Source: Polynucleobacter sp. 78F-HAINBA
GTDB lineage: Bacteria; Pseudomonadota; Gammaproteobacteria; Burkholderiales; Burkholderiaceae
Direction: 5' to 3'
DNA length: 64,000 nt
Assembly: GCF_018882325.1 (NCBI RefSeq)
Contig: NZ_JACVOQ010000001.1
Location: forward strand, 186,001-250,000
Shown: positions 1 to 7,733 of the stretch, piece by piece
Layout: each line of letters starts with the position of its first letter
Numbering within the stretch: position 1 is the stretch's first letter
The notes under the pieces: generated by a model
The model's database searches: none
The model's input: the letters and a program-made list of their open reading frames with translations, nothing else
What the model was told of the DNA's origin: nothing
Made by a program: the position numbers and the translations under genes

Positions 1-272
1 TCCGCAGTTACCTCAATTAATCTCTGCTGATCATTCGAAGAAATCAAGATATCGTCCATATAGACGCTCAAAGATAAAGATTTATCCCTTTTAATTCTTT
101 TTAAGAAAATCCCTAGGCTAGATTTATCAAGACAGATAGAAGCCAGTATTGCTGACTGAATAAAGCCAAATGGAAGCATCAACTTTCGCTCAAGGAGTCC
201 TGGGATTCTTACTGTTGACTGTTTTGCAATATCCCTACTTAAGTTATATCCAAAGTAAGGTTTGAGGGTACC
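1..272 (-). pseudogene. Reverse transcriptase remnant (continues past the left edge)
   Basis: On the minus strand an open frame runs from about 272 to the window edge and contains the palm-domain core of an RNA-directed DNA polymerase. The segments LPFGFIQSAILAS (fingers/palm) and VYMDDILIS (YxDD catalytic box) are visible. Upstream of the conserved part the same frame hits a stop near 326, and there is no start codon before the LPFGF block, so the N-terminal half appears lost. The rest of the gene lies outside the window and may be intact there. The LPFGF-type box, in place of the QGxxxSP box of group II introns, suggests a defence-type or unclassified RT; I cannot assign a class. It abuts a tautomerase fragment on the other strand, so a deletion junction is likely. 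Confidence 0.65.
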
Positions 273-428
273 AAAGATGAGAAGGCTCGGTACATCAAGG
301 AAGCATTTGAGAGTTTTGAACGTGTCCTAGGCAATCTTCATGAAGAAAGCTATATCTACGTACAAGATGTCAGGGCTGCTAGCTATGGGTATGGTGGCAA
401 GACCCAGGAATATCGATATCATCAATAA
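270..428 (+). pseudogene. C-terminal fragment of a tautomerase-family protein
   Basis: Plus-strand frame open from 243 to the TAA at 426-428 without a start codon. The last roughly 50 codons read like the end of a small 4-oxalocrotonate-tautomerase-type protein: DEKARYIKEAFESFE, then LHEESYIYVQDVRAASYGYG, then GGKTQEYRY. Such proteins are usually about 130 residues long, so the first 80 or so are missing, replaced by the reverse transcriptase remnant on the other strand. The family assignment is from memory of this C-terminal pattern and is moderate. This is a broken gene, not an expressed protein. Confidence 0.45.
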
Positions 429-494
429 TTCAGCAAATACACTCATAACCCTCTGAAATATCAGGGGTTTATGACTAGATAATTGAGCATAATT

Positions 495-516
495 CTCTAG
501 GAAAATAGACCTAGAG
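495..516. promoter_or_regulatory. Inverted repeat upstream of the VbhA-like gene
   Basis: CTCTAGG at 495-501 and its exact complement CCTAGAG at 510-516 are separated by 8 nt and end 16 nt before the GTG start at 533. Placement just before a toxin-antitoxin cassette suggests an operator for self-regulation. A TAAAAT hexamer at 521-526 could be the -10 box; it lies so close to the start codon that the mRNA might be leaderless, and no Shine-Dalgarno sequence is visible. Inference only. Confidence 0.35.
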
Positions 517-532
517 TCACTAAAATAGATCC

Positions 533-730
533 GTGCTAACAAAGTTTTCAACCCAATCTCAGGTCCGCCAATACGACGCCTCTAACGCTGTGGCCTCTGC
601 TCGGATTGAGGGTATTACTCCCACTAAACAGTTAGAGCTAAGCCTTACTGATTACGTTACTGGCAACAAGAGTATCGGACAAATACTGGAAGAAACCAAA
701 CAACGTTATGCCGCAAATCGACCCAAATGA
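533..730 (+). CDS. VbhA-like antitoxin (65 aa)
   Basis: Small protein with SARIEG at residues 22-27. This matches the [S/T]xxxE[G/N] inhibitory helix motif that VbhA-type antitoxins insert into the active site of Fic AMP-transferases. No Fic gene is nearby; instead the stop codon overlaps (ATGA) the start of a zeta-type kinase gene, so here the small protein is probably the antitoxin of that kinase, or a recycled antitoxin. The start is GTG at 533, chosen because a second copy at 10202 (46 of 65 residues identical) begins at the equivalent ATG. No Shine-Dalgarno sequence is seen. The C-terminal half (KSIGQILEETKQRY) is probably helical. Confidence 0.7.
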   Translation: MLTKFSTQSQVRQYDASNAVASARIEGITPTKQLELSLTDYVTGNKSIGQILEETKQRYAANRPK

Positions 731-1245
731 CGTCCGCAATAAATAAAAAAATTATCATCATTGCAGGACCTAATGGGGCTGGTAAAACTACTTTTGCCAA
801 AAACTTCTTACCGCAAGAAGCTCATACATTTCGTTTTATTAATGCTGATCTTATAGCGGCTGGTTTGGCACCATTTAATCCTGAATCTGTTGCATTCAAG
901 GCGGCTCGCTTGATGCTCAATGAGTTGGATGAATACACCAAAGCAGGTGAAAGTTTTGCATTTGAAACCACGTTATCCGGCACCCATTATCTACAACGCA
1001 TTCAAGAGTGGAAAGACTTGGGCTACACAATCAAGCTCTGGTTTATTGCCCTAAGTTCTCCTGAATTAGCCATCTCTCGAGTAGCAGAGCGAGTTGCACA
1101 GGGCGGACACAATATTCCTGAAGAAGTCATTCGTAGGCGCTATCGAGCAGGATTAGAGAATCTCCCAAAGTATCAAAAAGCTGTAAACTCATGGGTACTG
1201 CTTGATGGTGATTTAACGGAATTAGAAAAGATTGCTCAAGGCTAG
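727..1245 (+). CDS. Zeta-toxin-like P-loop kinase (172 aa)
   Basis: AAA/zeta-toxin family protein. The N-terminus holds a clear Walker A motif (GPNGAGKTT, residues about 14-22), followed by FETTLSG around residue 77 and an arginine-rich RRRYRAG stretch around residues 138-144 that resembles the ATP-lid region of zeta-type kinases. Zeta toxins phosphorylate UDP-N-acetylglucosamine or other small substrates; the substrate here is not known. At 172 residues it is shorter than plasmid zeta (about 287 aa) and matches the compact chromosomal class. Translation is coupled to the VbhA-like gene by an ATGA overlap and to the next small gene by a 2-nt gap, so the three form one operon. The toxin role is inferred from family and context. 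Confidence 0.8.
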   Translation: MTSAINKKIIIIAGPNGAGKTTFAKNFLPQEAHTFRFINADLIAAGLAPFNPESVAFKAARLMLNELDEYTKAGESFAFETTLSGTHYLQRIQEWKDLGYTIKLWFIALSSPELAISRVAERVAQGGHNIPEEVIRRRYRAGLENLPKYQKAVNSWVLLDGDLTELEKIAQG

Positions 1246-1247
1246 AA

Positions 1248-1445
1248 ATGATTATTCCAACTCCAGATATCCTCAATTCACCAGATCCTGACATATCAGG
1301 CTCCTACTTCGCTATTAAACGTGCTAGAAAAGCAGCGATAGACTTGGCAATCCAAACCAATACCGCAATCGTGACCACAGTTAATGGCAAGATAGTGCGG
1401 ATCCCTGCCGCAGAACTCATTAAGCAGCGGCAACTTACGGCCTAA
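1248..1445 (+). CDS. Small protein of the zeta-kinase operon (65 aa)
   Basis: Starts 2 nt after the kinase stop and ends 3 nt before the tRNA-derived direct repeat. The middle of the protein reads AIKRARKAAIDLAIQTNT, followed by a short beta-like stretch (AIVTTVNGKIVRIPAAEL). Small proteins of this kind are often found directly after compact chromosomal zeta-like kinases, which supports it being a real gene and a possible third component (antidote or cofactor). No enzymatic motif is seen. It could also be the true antitoxin, with the VbhA-like protein as regulator. Confidence 0.6.
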   Translation: MIIPTPDILNSPDPDISGSYFAIKRARKAAIDLAIQTNTAIVTTVNGKIVRIPAAELIKQRQLTA

Positions 1446-1448
1446 ACA

Positions 1449-1519
1449 CCGTTGGTCGCGAGTTCGAATCTCGCCCGACCCACCAAGCAATACTAAGCCT
1501 CGCTTTTGCGGGGCTTTTT
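1449..1519 (+). repeat. Direct repeat 1: tRNA-Lys 3' end plus terminator (att-like)
   Basis: 71 bp identical to 10035-10105. It reads as the 3' part of a tRNA gene: anticodon-stem 3' strand, variable loop, T arm (GCGAG-TTCGAAT-CTCGC), acceptor strand CCGACCC, A and CCA, followed by a rho-independent terminator (AGCCTCGC-TTTT-GCGGGGCT plus T-run, 1496-1519). Only the 3' part is present, as expected for an attachment site left by a tyrosine recombinase that targets the tRNA 3' end. Confidence 0.8.
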
Positions 1520-1622
1520 CATTGCAGAAATTAATAGTTTTAGAAAACGACCTACAAAACCGCTTGTCACAAAATCAGAGTAACAGTTAGTGTATCCGCA
1601 GGTCTCAATGTCTGCAAACAAC

Positions 1623-2854
1623 CTTGGATTCAACCGGTCAACGCAACAGATTGAGCAAAACGTTCTGCCGGTGTTTGATAGTTTAGTGTTTTTCTAGGGC
1701 GTTCATTTAGTTTCCTTGCCACTGCATTGAGCTTGGCTTGGGAGTAGTTAGCCAGACTCATTCCTTTAGGGAAGTATTGTCTTAATAATCCATTGGTATT
1801 TTCATTCGATCCTCGTTGCCAAGGATGCTGGGGATCACAAAAGTACACTTGAACATCCGTGGCTAAGGTAAAACGTTTGTGTTCAGACATCTCTTTACCC
1901 CGATCCCACGTTAACGATTTATAAAGCTCGTCCGGTAATTTTCTCGCATGCTTAATTAAGGCATTGACGACAGTTTGACTATCTTTACGGGCAACCTTTA
2001 CTAGCATTACATAGCGAGTCTGGCGCTCAACGAGAGTAGCGATCTGGCTGTTGGCATCCCCATAAAGTAGATCGCCTTCCCAGTGTCCTGGCACCGCGCG
2101 ATCTTCTGCTTCTGCTGGCCGCTCTCTAATGGAGACTGCATTGGCAATCTTGCCAAGGCCGACATCTTTGAGTGTGTGATGACGTGAGCGGCGCATGATC
2201 CGAGTGCGACGTAAGTGCGCCACGAGCTCTTTCTTTAAGGCTCCACGGGCTTGGATAAAGAGGCTGCGATAAATTGTCTCGTGTGACACCTGATAGCTTT
2301 TCTCATCTGGATACGTTTGCTTTAACCATCCGGCAATCTGTTGTGGCGACCACTGCAAGAACTGCAGCTTATCTGTCACGATAGTTGCCAAGGGCTTGTT
2401 CAAGACCAGTTTACAAGTCTTAGGACGAAGTGCTCGATCCCAAGCGGCTCCATCAGCCCCAGCTGATCGGTAGTCTTTGGCGCCACCATTACGCTTAACC
2501 TCCCGACTAACCGTAGAGGGCGATCTACCTAAAAGCTGAGCGATGGAGCGAAGGGATTGTCCCGTTGCTAGGCCGCGGGAGATCTCTTCTCGCTCAGCCA
2601 AAGTTAGCGCTAAAACGGATCGAGTTCGCTCTGGCGGTCTGATGCCACCACTTTCAGCCAAAATACGCTGGATAGAGGAGTGACCCCGATCAAATAACTG
2701 CGCTATCTGATGAAGGTTATCGCCTTTTTGCCACCGCTCCCACATTAAAGCCTTCTGGGTGGCAGTGTAATAGATTCGAGGTCGTTGTTTCATGAGCAAC
2801 ACTCCTTGCGCTTACGCAGTTTGTAGTGTGTTGCATCGATCGGTTGAATTCAAG
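1623..2854 (-). mobile_element. IS30-family insertion sequence
   Basis: About 1.23 kb bounded by imperfect inverted repeats of 28 bp at 1623-1650 and 2827-2854 (shared core ATTCAACCG, then GCAACA), with one transposase gene inside. Length and terminal-repeat size suit the IS30 family. An AC dinucleotide on each side (1621-1622, 2855-2856) could be a 2-bp target duplication, but this is too short to be sure. The element lies about 100 bp downstream of direct repeat 1. Confidence 0.8.
1630..2802 (-). CDS. IS30-family transposase
   Basis: 390 aa. The N-terminal half has two helix-turn-helix-like segments (QIAQLFDRGHSSIQRIL; SIAQLLGRSPSTVSREV). The C-terminal half has the DDE catalytic core: HWEGDLLYG (first Asp), LTWDRGKEM (second Asp) and GSNENTNGLLRQYFP (Glu) in the order and spacing of the IS30 family. 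The frame is full length, so the protein is probably active. It starts at ATG 2802 just inside the right inverted repeat, and its stop overlaps the left repeat. Confidence 0.93.
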   Translation of the reverse strand: MLLMKQRPRIYYTATQKALMWERWQKGDNLHQIAQLFDRGHSSIQRILAESGGIRPPERTRSVLALTLAEREEISRGLATGQSLRSIAQLLGRSPSTVSREVKRNGGAKDYRSAGADGAAWDRALRPKTCKLVLNKPLATIVTDKLQFLQWSPQQIAGWLKQTYPDEKSYQVSHETIYRSLFIQARGALKKELVAHLRRTRIMRRSRHHTLKDVGLGKIANAVSIRERPAEAEDRAVPGHWEGDLLYGDANSQIATLVERQTRYVMLVKVARKDSQTVVNALIKHARKLPDELYKSLTWDRGKEMSEHKRFTLATDVQVYFCDPQHPWQRGSNENTNGLLRQYFPKGMSLANYSQAKLNAVARKLNERPRKTLNYQTPAERFAQSVALTG

Positions 2855-3111
2855 ACCAAAAAAAGGCTTTTGAATAAACAACTGCCCGGAGGCGGTTAAG
2901 CTACATCCCGATTGCGACCAAGGCTAGTTCAAAAACAGTTCAGTAGCATCATCTCCATTAAATGCATTAAGAACATCAAATGAAAACATCTTTATGCTCT
3001 TAACAGAAGATAACTTGCGAAGATCGAACTTTAATCAAATACTCCATTGATTCAAGATTTGCCCACTACAATAAAAAACTATGAATACAATTTCAGGCCC
3101 ACTACAAGAAA
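2855..3111. other. Intergenic region right of the IS30 element
   Basis: 257 bp with no convincing coding frame on either strand. It is AT-rich and should carry the promoter of the 3112 gene. I see no strong terminator or operator. Confidence 0.4.
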
Positions 3112-3393
3112 ATGAGTATGAAAAAAACAATTCATGAGCTTAATCGTGAAATTGTCAGACTTGCCTTTGCCTTGAATTTGGATTTATCTAATCATGCGTA
3201 CTTACATGAGTTCTTAACAGCAGATATTGATCGTGCGCACGATCATTTCCATAAACGCGAAACCCTCAAAGGCCTGATCATTTTAAGAGGGCAAATTTGC
3301 ATTCAGGTTAGAGACTCTGGCATGGAACCCCTACCAGGGCCAATTGATGAATCAATTTATAAACTACTACAAGTACATCAATCTATTGAGTAA
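3112..3393 (+). CDS. Small uncharacterised protein (93 aa)
   Basis: Not recognised. The protein is soluble-looking, helical at the N-terminus (IHELNREIVRLAFALNLDL) and rich in His in the middle (HDHFHKRE, residues about 43-50), with no signal peptide or membrane segment. It ends 23 bp before the thioredoxin gene in the same direction, so the two may be cotranscribed. An alternative start is ATG 3118. The His cluster might bind a metal, which would suit the island's likely metal/thiol stress theme, but this is a guess. Confidence 0.5.
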   Translation: MSMKKTIHELNREIVRLAFALNLDLSNHAYLHEFLTADIDRAHDHFHKRETLKGLIILRGQICIQVRDSGMEPLPGPIDESIYKLLQVHQSIE

Positions 3394-3416
3394 TTCAATG
3401 ATTAAAAGGTGAAATA

Positions 3417-3836
3417 ATGCTGATCAAGTGCCCTAGTTGTCAAAAATTTAATCGCTTACCACTGGACCGAATCAATCAAAAGCCCATTTGCGGGATTTGT
3501 AAATCGAGCTTACTCTTGGGAACTATCGACGCCGATCAAGCAAGCTTTAGGGAAATCTTAAGTCTAAGTAAAATACCTGTCATTGTTGATTTTTGGGCGC
3601 CTTGGTGCGGTCCCTGCAAAATGTTTGCCCCCACCTTTCTATCTAGCGCTAAAAAGCATGGCGAAAGTATTCTTCACATCAAACTCGATACCGAAGCAAA
3701 TCCAGCAATCGGTCAGGAATTTTCAATTAGATCAATTCCAACTTTGGCAGGTTTTAAAAATGGTGCCGAAATAGAGAGGGTGAGTGGAGCACTTTCTGCC
3801 CAACAGTTAGATCAGTTTATTTTGCGAATACTTTAA
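3417..3836 (+). CDS. trxC: Thioredoxin 2 (TrxC-type)
   Basis: 139 aa. An N-terminal zinc-finger-like part with two CxxC pairs (C5/C8 and C25/C28) precedes a thioredoxin fold with the WCGPC active site (C64/C67) in DFWAPWCGPCK. The cis-proline segment SIRSIPTLAGF follows. This layout defines thioredoxin 2, a cytoplasmic disulfide reductase usually induced by oxidative stress. Here it lies on an island next to a thiol-sensing ArsR repressor and an efflux operon, suggesting it reduces disulfides or persulfides during the same stress. It ends 25 bp before the stop of the convergent repressor gene. Full length for the family. Confidence 0.92.
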   Translation: MLIKCPSCQKFNRLPLDRINQKPICGICKSSLLLGTIDADQASFREILSLSKIPVIVDFWAPWCGPCKMFAPTFLSSAKKHGESILHIKLDTEANPAIGQEFSIRSIPTLAGFKNGAEIERVSGALSAQQLDQFILRIL

Positions 3837-3861
3837 AAAATGCATTAAATCAATAATTTAA

Positions 3862-4170
3862 CTAGTGATTGCAGTAGGTCTTGTAGAGAATACCCATTAC
3901 ATCAAGCGCTACCTCACTAGATAGTGAATAATAAATCTGCTTGCCTTCCCTCCTAGTTTGAACCAAACCCTCATTGCGTAATACAGTTAATTGCTGAGAA
4001 AGCGTGGGTTGATGTATTCCTAAGGCACTCTCGAGATCTCCAACACACTTTTCACTTTGACTTATCTGGCACAACAATAGCAATCTATCGCTATTTCCTA
4101 GCGTTTTAAGTAGCCTACAAGCCTCATTTGCAGACTCCTGCATTCTTTCCAGATCCATATTCACAGCCAT
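3862..4170 (-). CDS. ArsR-family repressor, BigR/SqrR-like (island copy)
   Basis: Winged-helix repressor of 102 aa. The recognition helix region is HQPTLSQQLTVLRNEGLV and the wing TRREGKQIYYSL. Two cysteines, C42 (in EKCVGDLE) and C100 (LYKTYC), are 58 residues apart, as in BigR/SqrR-type sensors that form a disulfide or polysulfide bridge with reactive sulfur and then leave the DNA. The paralogue at 51037 has the same pair and spacing. I chose ATG 4170 because the residues from there (MAVNM) match the start of the paralogue (MTVNM); an upstream ATG at 4206 would add 12 residues. It is divergent from the RND permease gene, with a perfect palindrome in the shared gap, so it probably represses that operon and itself. 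Confidence 0.85.
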   Translation of the reverse strand: MAVNMDLERMQESANEACRLLKTLGNSDRLLLLCQISQSEKCVGDLESALGIHQPTLSQQLTVLRNEGLVQTRREGKQIYYSLSSEVALDVMGILYKTYCNH

Positions 4171-4225
4171 ATCAGGCCCCCAAGATTTTTTAGAACAAAT
4201 TCGCACATCTCATTCATTTTACTTT

Positions 4226-4240
4226 ATTATATAATATAAT
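4226..4240. promoter_or_regulatory. 15-bp palindrome, probable BigR-type operator
   Basis: ATTATAT, one central A, then ATATAAT: a perfect 7+1+7 palindrome in the gap between the divergent repressor and RND permease genes. AT-rich palindromes are typical of BigR-type targets. It could control both directions. Inference from position and symmetry. Confidence 0.55.
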
Positions 4241-4270
4241 TAAGTAAATTAAATAACCGAATGCAGAGTC

Positions 4271-7200
4271 ATGGATAAAAAACTAGGGATTTCAGGCCGA
4301 ATAGCAGCATTCTTTCAAGGGGCACAAATTACCCCCCTGCTAGCGATTCTTGCTTTGCTTTTAGGTTTATTTGCCATCATCGTGACTCCGCGTGAAGAGG
4401 AGCCTCAAATTAATGTGACGATGGCTAATGTCATCATCCCCTTTCCTGGTGCAAGCGCTAAAAACGTAGAGGAAATGGTCTCGATTCCCGCTGAGCAAGT
4501 GCTCTCGCAGATTGCCGGCATTGAACATGTCATGTCGATGTCTCAAACAGGTCTTTCAGTAATCACTGTTCAATTCAAGGTTGGTGTCCCGAGAACAGAA
4601 GCCCTGGTAAGGCTGCACGATACCGTAGCAGCCAATTCAGATTGGTTGCCAAAAGATCTCGGGGTCATGCCCGCCATCATTAAGCCCAAGGGAATTGACG
4701 ACGTTCCAATACTGTCACTGACGCTATTTTCAAAAAATCCTTCAATCACATCGTATGAGTTGGAAAAAATAGCCAATCAAATTGAAATTGATTTGAAACG
4801 AGTAAAAGGGACACGAGAAGTCGCCACCATTGGAGGCCCAAAACGGGCAATCCGAATTGAGGTTAGCCCCGAGCAAATGGCACTCAAGGGTGTCACTATT
4901 CCAGAACTCAGAATGGCGCTAGAAACTGCCAATCTAGGCATGCCAGTCGGTGATCTTCTTACAGAACAAGGAGCCGTTGCCATTGAAACCGGCCCTTTTC
5001 TAAGAAACTTAAAAGATGTGGAGAGCATTGCCTTAGGGGTTCGCCAAGGGAACCCCGTTTACGTCAAGGATGTGGCTGCAGTCGTTGAGGGGCCGATACA
5101 AAATCGACGCTTAGTTTGGCATACGGACGTGACTGATAAAGACTCTGAAGATCATCCAGCAGTCACGATTTCAGTTACCAAGAAACCTGGTGAGAATGCC
5201 GTCGATGTTTCCAATCAAGTACTCAGCCAATTGCAATCCTTAAGATCCACCCTAATACCCAAAGATATCGAGATAGCAGTCTCGCGGAATTATGGTGAAA
5301 CTGCTAATGAAAAAGCTAGCAAACTCATCCAGAAACTCATTTTTGCGACATTGTCAGTAGTGGCTCTAATTTTCTTTGCATTAGGTCGTAGAGAGGCGAT
5401 GATTGTTGGATCGGCGGTTGTACTTACCTTAGCCGCCACACTATTCGCCTCCTGGGCTTGGGGATTTACTATCAACAGAGTCTCCCTATTTGCCTTGATA
5501 TTTTCAATTGGAATCTTGGTGGATGATGCCATTGTGGTGGTTGAAAACATTCATCGACATCAACTACTATTCCCTAATAAAAGCTTAAAAGAAATCATTC
5601 CTGGCGCAGTAGATGAAGTTGGCGGGCCCACCATTTTGGCAACACTTACCGTGATTGCTGCACTCCTACCCATGGCATTTATTACCGGTCTGATGGGTCC
5701 CTACATGAGCCCCATCCCTATTAACTCCAGCATGGGCATGCTGCTCTCACTTGCCATTGCCTTCATGGTGACACCTTGGATGGCAAGAATATGGCTTGCT
5801 CAACATTCAGATAGTCAAAAGACACACTTTAATCTCGCTCTGTGGATCAGCCCAAAGTTTAAGAAAATATTTGACCCCCTACTCAGCGATCAATCTGGAA
5901 AAAGAAATAGAAAGCTACTCGCAGGTGGGGTGATCGGAGCAATCTTGATTTCACTCTCACTACCAATGACAGGCTTAGTAGTATTAAAGATGCTGCCATT
6001 TGATAACAAATCAGAATTTCAAGTGATCTTGGATATGCCGCCAAGTACTAGGGTCGAAAAGACCTCAGAGGTTTTGAGGGAAATGGGGGGAGCCTTATCT
6101 AAATCTCCTGAAGTAAGTAGCTACCAGATTTATGCAGGCACTTCCGCCCCGATAAACTTTAATGGCTTGGTACGCCAGTACTACTTTAGACAAAATCCAG
6201 CATTAGGCGATATTCAAGTTAACCTCGTAGATAAGCACCATCGCTCAGATCAAAGCCATCTTATTGCAAGTCGCATTCGCCCAGCATTGCAAGAGATTGC
6301 AAAAAAATATAACGCCAATGTCAAGGTGGTAGAGGTGCCTCCAGGCCCCCCAGTCCTTTCACCAATCGTTGCTGAGATCTACGGCCCTACCCCAGAGGGC
6401 AGACTGAGTGTAAGTAAATCAGTGAGATCCGCTCTTGAGAGAACCGATGGCATTGTCGATATTGATGACAGTAGCATCGCAAAATCGCCAAAGCAGTTCC
6501 TGTTAGTTGATCGTCGCAAGGCAAGCTTAATGGGCGTTTCTCAACAAGCGATTGTGACAACCTTAAGGGCTGGACTTGCTGGAGAAAACGTTGCTTATTT
6601 ACATGATGAATCAAAATATCCTGCGCCCACTGAAATCAGGCTCCCAGAAAATAAACAGGACTCATTAAAAGAGTTGCTGAAATTGACTGTCAGAAACTCA
6701 CAGCGGGAGGCAGTGCCTCTTAGCCAATTAGTATCTATCGTAGACGCAGACCGAGAGCAAATCATCTATCGCAAGGATCTTTTGCCGGTAAGCTATGTTA
6801 TCGGAGATGCCGCCGGAAAAGTGGATAGCCCTTTATATGGCTTATTTAAGGCCAGATCGCTAACCAAGGAAATTAAAGATCCAAACGGCAAAGAAGTGGA
6901 AGAATTCTTTACCGCTGCTCCAAGTGACCCATACCAAAGCTATGCCATCAAGTGGGATGGTGAATGGCAAGTTACTTATGAGACCTTCCGTGATATGGGC
7001 GCTGCTTATGCAGTTGGCTTAATACTCATTTATCTACTAGTTGTAGCGCACTTTGGCTCCTATCTCACACCACTCGTCATCATGGCGCCGATTCCCCTCA
7101 CGATTATTGGGGTAATGCCTGGGCATGCTCTGCTCGGCGCGCAATTTACAGCAACATCCATGATTGGCATGATTGCACTGGCAGGCATCATTGTGCGTAA

Positions 7201-7489
7201 CTCGATACTGCTAGTTGACTTTATTAACCTTCAGGTTCGCCAAGGAATTGCTTTTAAGGACGCCGTGGTAGATGCTGCCATCACGCGAGCCCAGCCTATT
7301 GCACTTACAGGGTTAGCGGCAATGCTGGGAGCATTCTTTATATTAGATGATCCGATTTTTAATGGGCTTGCAATCTCATTAATTTTTGGGATCCTGGTAT
7401 CTACTGCGCTCACCTTAGTAGTAATCCCCCTGCTCTATTACTCAGTTTATGCACATCGAGTAGACAAAATTCTCCAATCAACCCATTAA
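4271..7489 (+). CDS. RND efflux permease
   Basis: 1072 aa inner-membrane proton-driven exporter. The first membrane helix lies at about residues 20-40, followed by a large periplasmic porter domain, the TM4 signature GILVDDAIVVVENI (about 414-428, with the proton-relay Asp pair) and the second-half signature GIIVRNSILLVDFI (about 972). The VDD pattern fits the drug/organic-solute (HAE) side of the superfamily rather than the heavy-metal side. The substrate is unknown. It heads an operon with DUF2892, a TolC-type protein and a methyltransferase, and is divergent from a BigR-type repressor. No periplasmic adaptor gene is present anywhere in the operon, although such pumps need one. Confidence 0.9.
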   Translation: MDKKLGISGRIAAFFQGAQITPLLAILALLLGLFAIIVTPREEEPQINVTMANVIIPFPGASAKNVEEMVSIPAEQVLSQIAGIEHVMSMSQTGLSVITVQFKVGVPRTEALVRLHDTVAANSDWLPKDLGVMPAIIKPKGIDDVPILSLTLFSKNPSITSYELEKIANQIEIDLKRVKGTREVATIGGPKRAIRIEVSPEQMALKGVTIPELRMALETANLGMPVGDLLTEQGAVAIETGPFLRNLKDVESIALGVRQGNPVYVKDVAAVVEGPIQNRRLVWHTDVTDKDSEDHPAVTISVTKKPGENAVDVSNQVLSQLQSLRSTLIPKDIEIAVSRNYGETANEKASKLIQKLIFATLSVVALIFFALGRREAMIVGSAVVLTLAATLFASWAWGFTINRVSLFALIFSIGILVDDAIVVVENIHRHQLLFPNKSLKEIIPGAVDEVGGPTILATLTVIAALLPMAFITGLMGPYMSPIPINSSMGMLLSLAIAFMVTPWMARIWLAQHSDSQKTHFNLALWISPKFKKIFDPLLSDQSGKRNRKLLAGGVIGAILISLSLPMTGLVVLKMLPFDNKSEFQVILDMPPSTRVEKTSEVLREMGGALSKSPEVSSYQIYAGTSAPINFNGLVRQYYFRQNPALGDIQVNLVDKHHRSDQSHLIASRIRPALQEIAKKYNANVKVVEVPPGPPVLSPIVAEIYGPTPEGRLSVSKSVRSALERTDGIVDIDDSSIAKSPKQFLLVDRRKASLMGVSQQAIVTTLRAGLAGENVAYLHDESKYPAPTEIRLPENKQDSLKELLKLTVRNSQREAVPLSQLVSIVDADREQIIYRKDLLPVSYVIGDAAGKVDSPLYGLFKARSLTKEIKDPNGKEVEEFFTAAPSDPYQSYAIKWDGEWQVTYETFRDMGAAYAVGLILIYLLVVAHFGSYLTPLVIMAPIPLTIIGVMPGHALLGAQFTATSMIGMIALAGIIVRNSILLVDFINLQVRQGIAFKDAVVDAAITRAQPIALTGLAAMLGAFFILDDPIFNGLAISLIFGILVSTALTLVVIPLLYYSVYAHRVDKILQSTH

Positions 7490-7508
7490 TTCATTTAAGG
7501 AATTCATC

Positions 7509-7718
7509 ATGACATCTTGGCAAATTGTTCGCATCATTGCAGGCACATTTATTTTCATCTCAGTAGCGCTTGGCGCTCCCGGAAGTCCATGGTTTGCAAA
7601 TGAATGGTTCTTAGCCTTTACCGCTTTTGTTGGCGTCAACATTTTGCAAAGTGGTTTAACTCGCTGGTGCCTTATGGAAACAATTGTTCGCAAGTTGGGC
7701 GCTAAAGCTGGCGCATAA
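7509..7718 (+). CDS. DUF2892 membrane protein (69 aa)
   Basis: Two short hydrophobic helices (IVRIIAGTFIFISVALG and FLAFTAFVGVNILQSGLT) with a GxPxSPWF turn, typical of the DUF2892/YgaP membrane domain. These small inner-membrane proteins commonly accompany persulfide dioxygenases, rhodaneses and BigR-type regulators, so the gene links this efflux operon to reactive-sulfur handling. It starts 19 nt after the permease stop and ends 15 nt before the outer-membrane channel gene; an SD-like TTAAGGA precedes it. A relative occurs at 50786. Confidence 0.85.
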   Translation: MTSWQIVRIIAGTFIFISVALGAPGSPWFANEWFLAFTAFVGVNILQSGLTRWCLMETIVRKLGAKAGA

Positions 7719-7733
7719 ATTCAAAGGTTACCA

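Noticed and set aside
327..551. Minus-strand frame of 74 codons in the left scar
   Set aside because: It is antisense to the tautomerase fragment and the start of the VbhA-like gene, and its composition is not protein-like.
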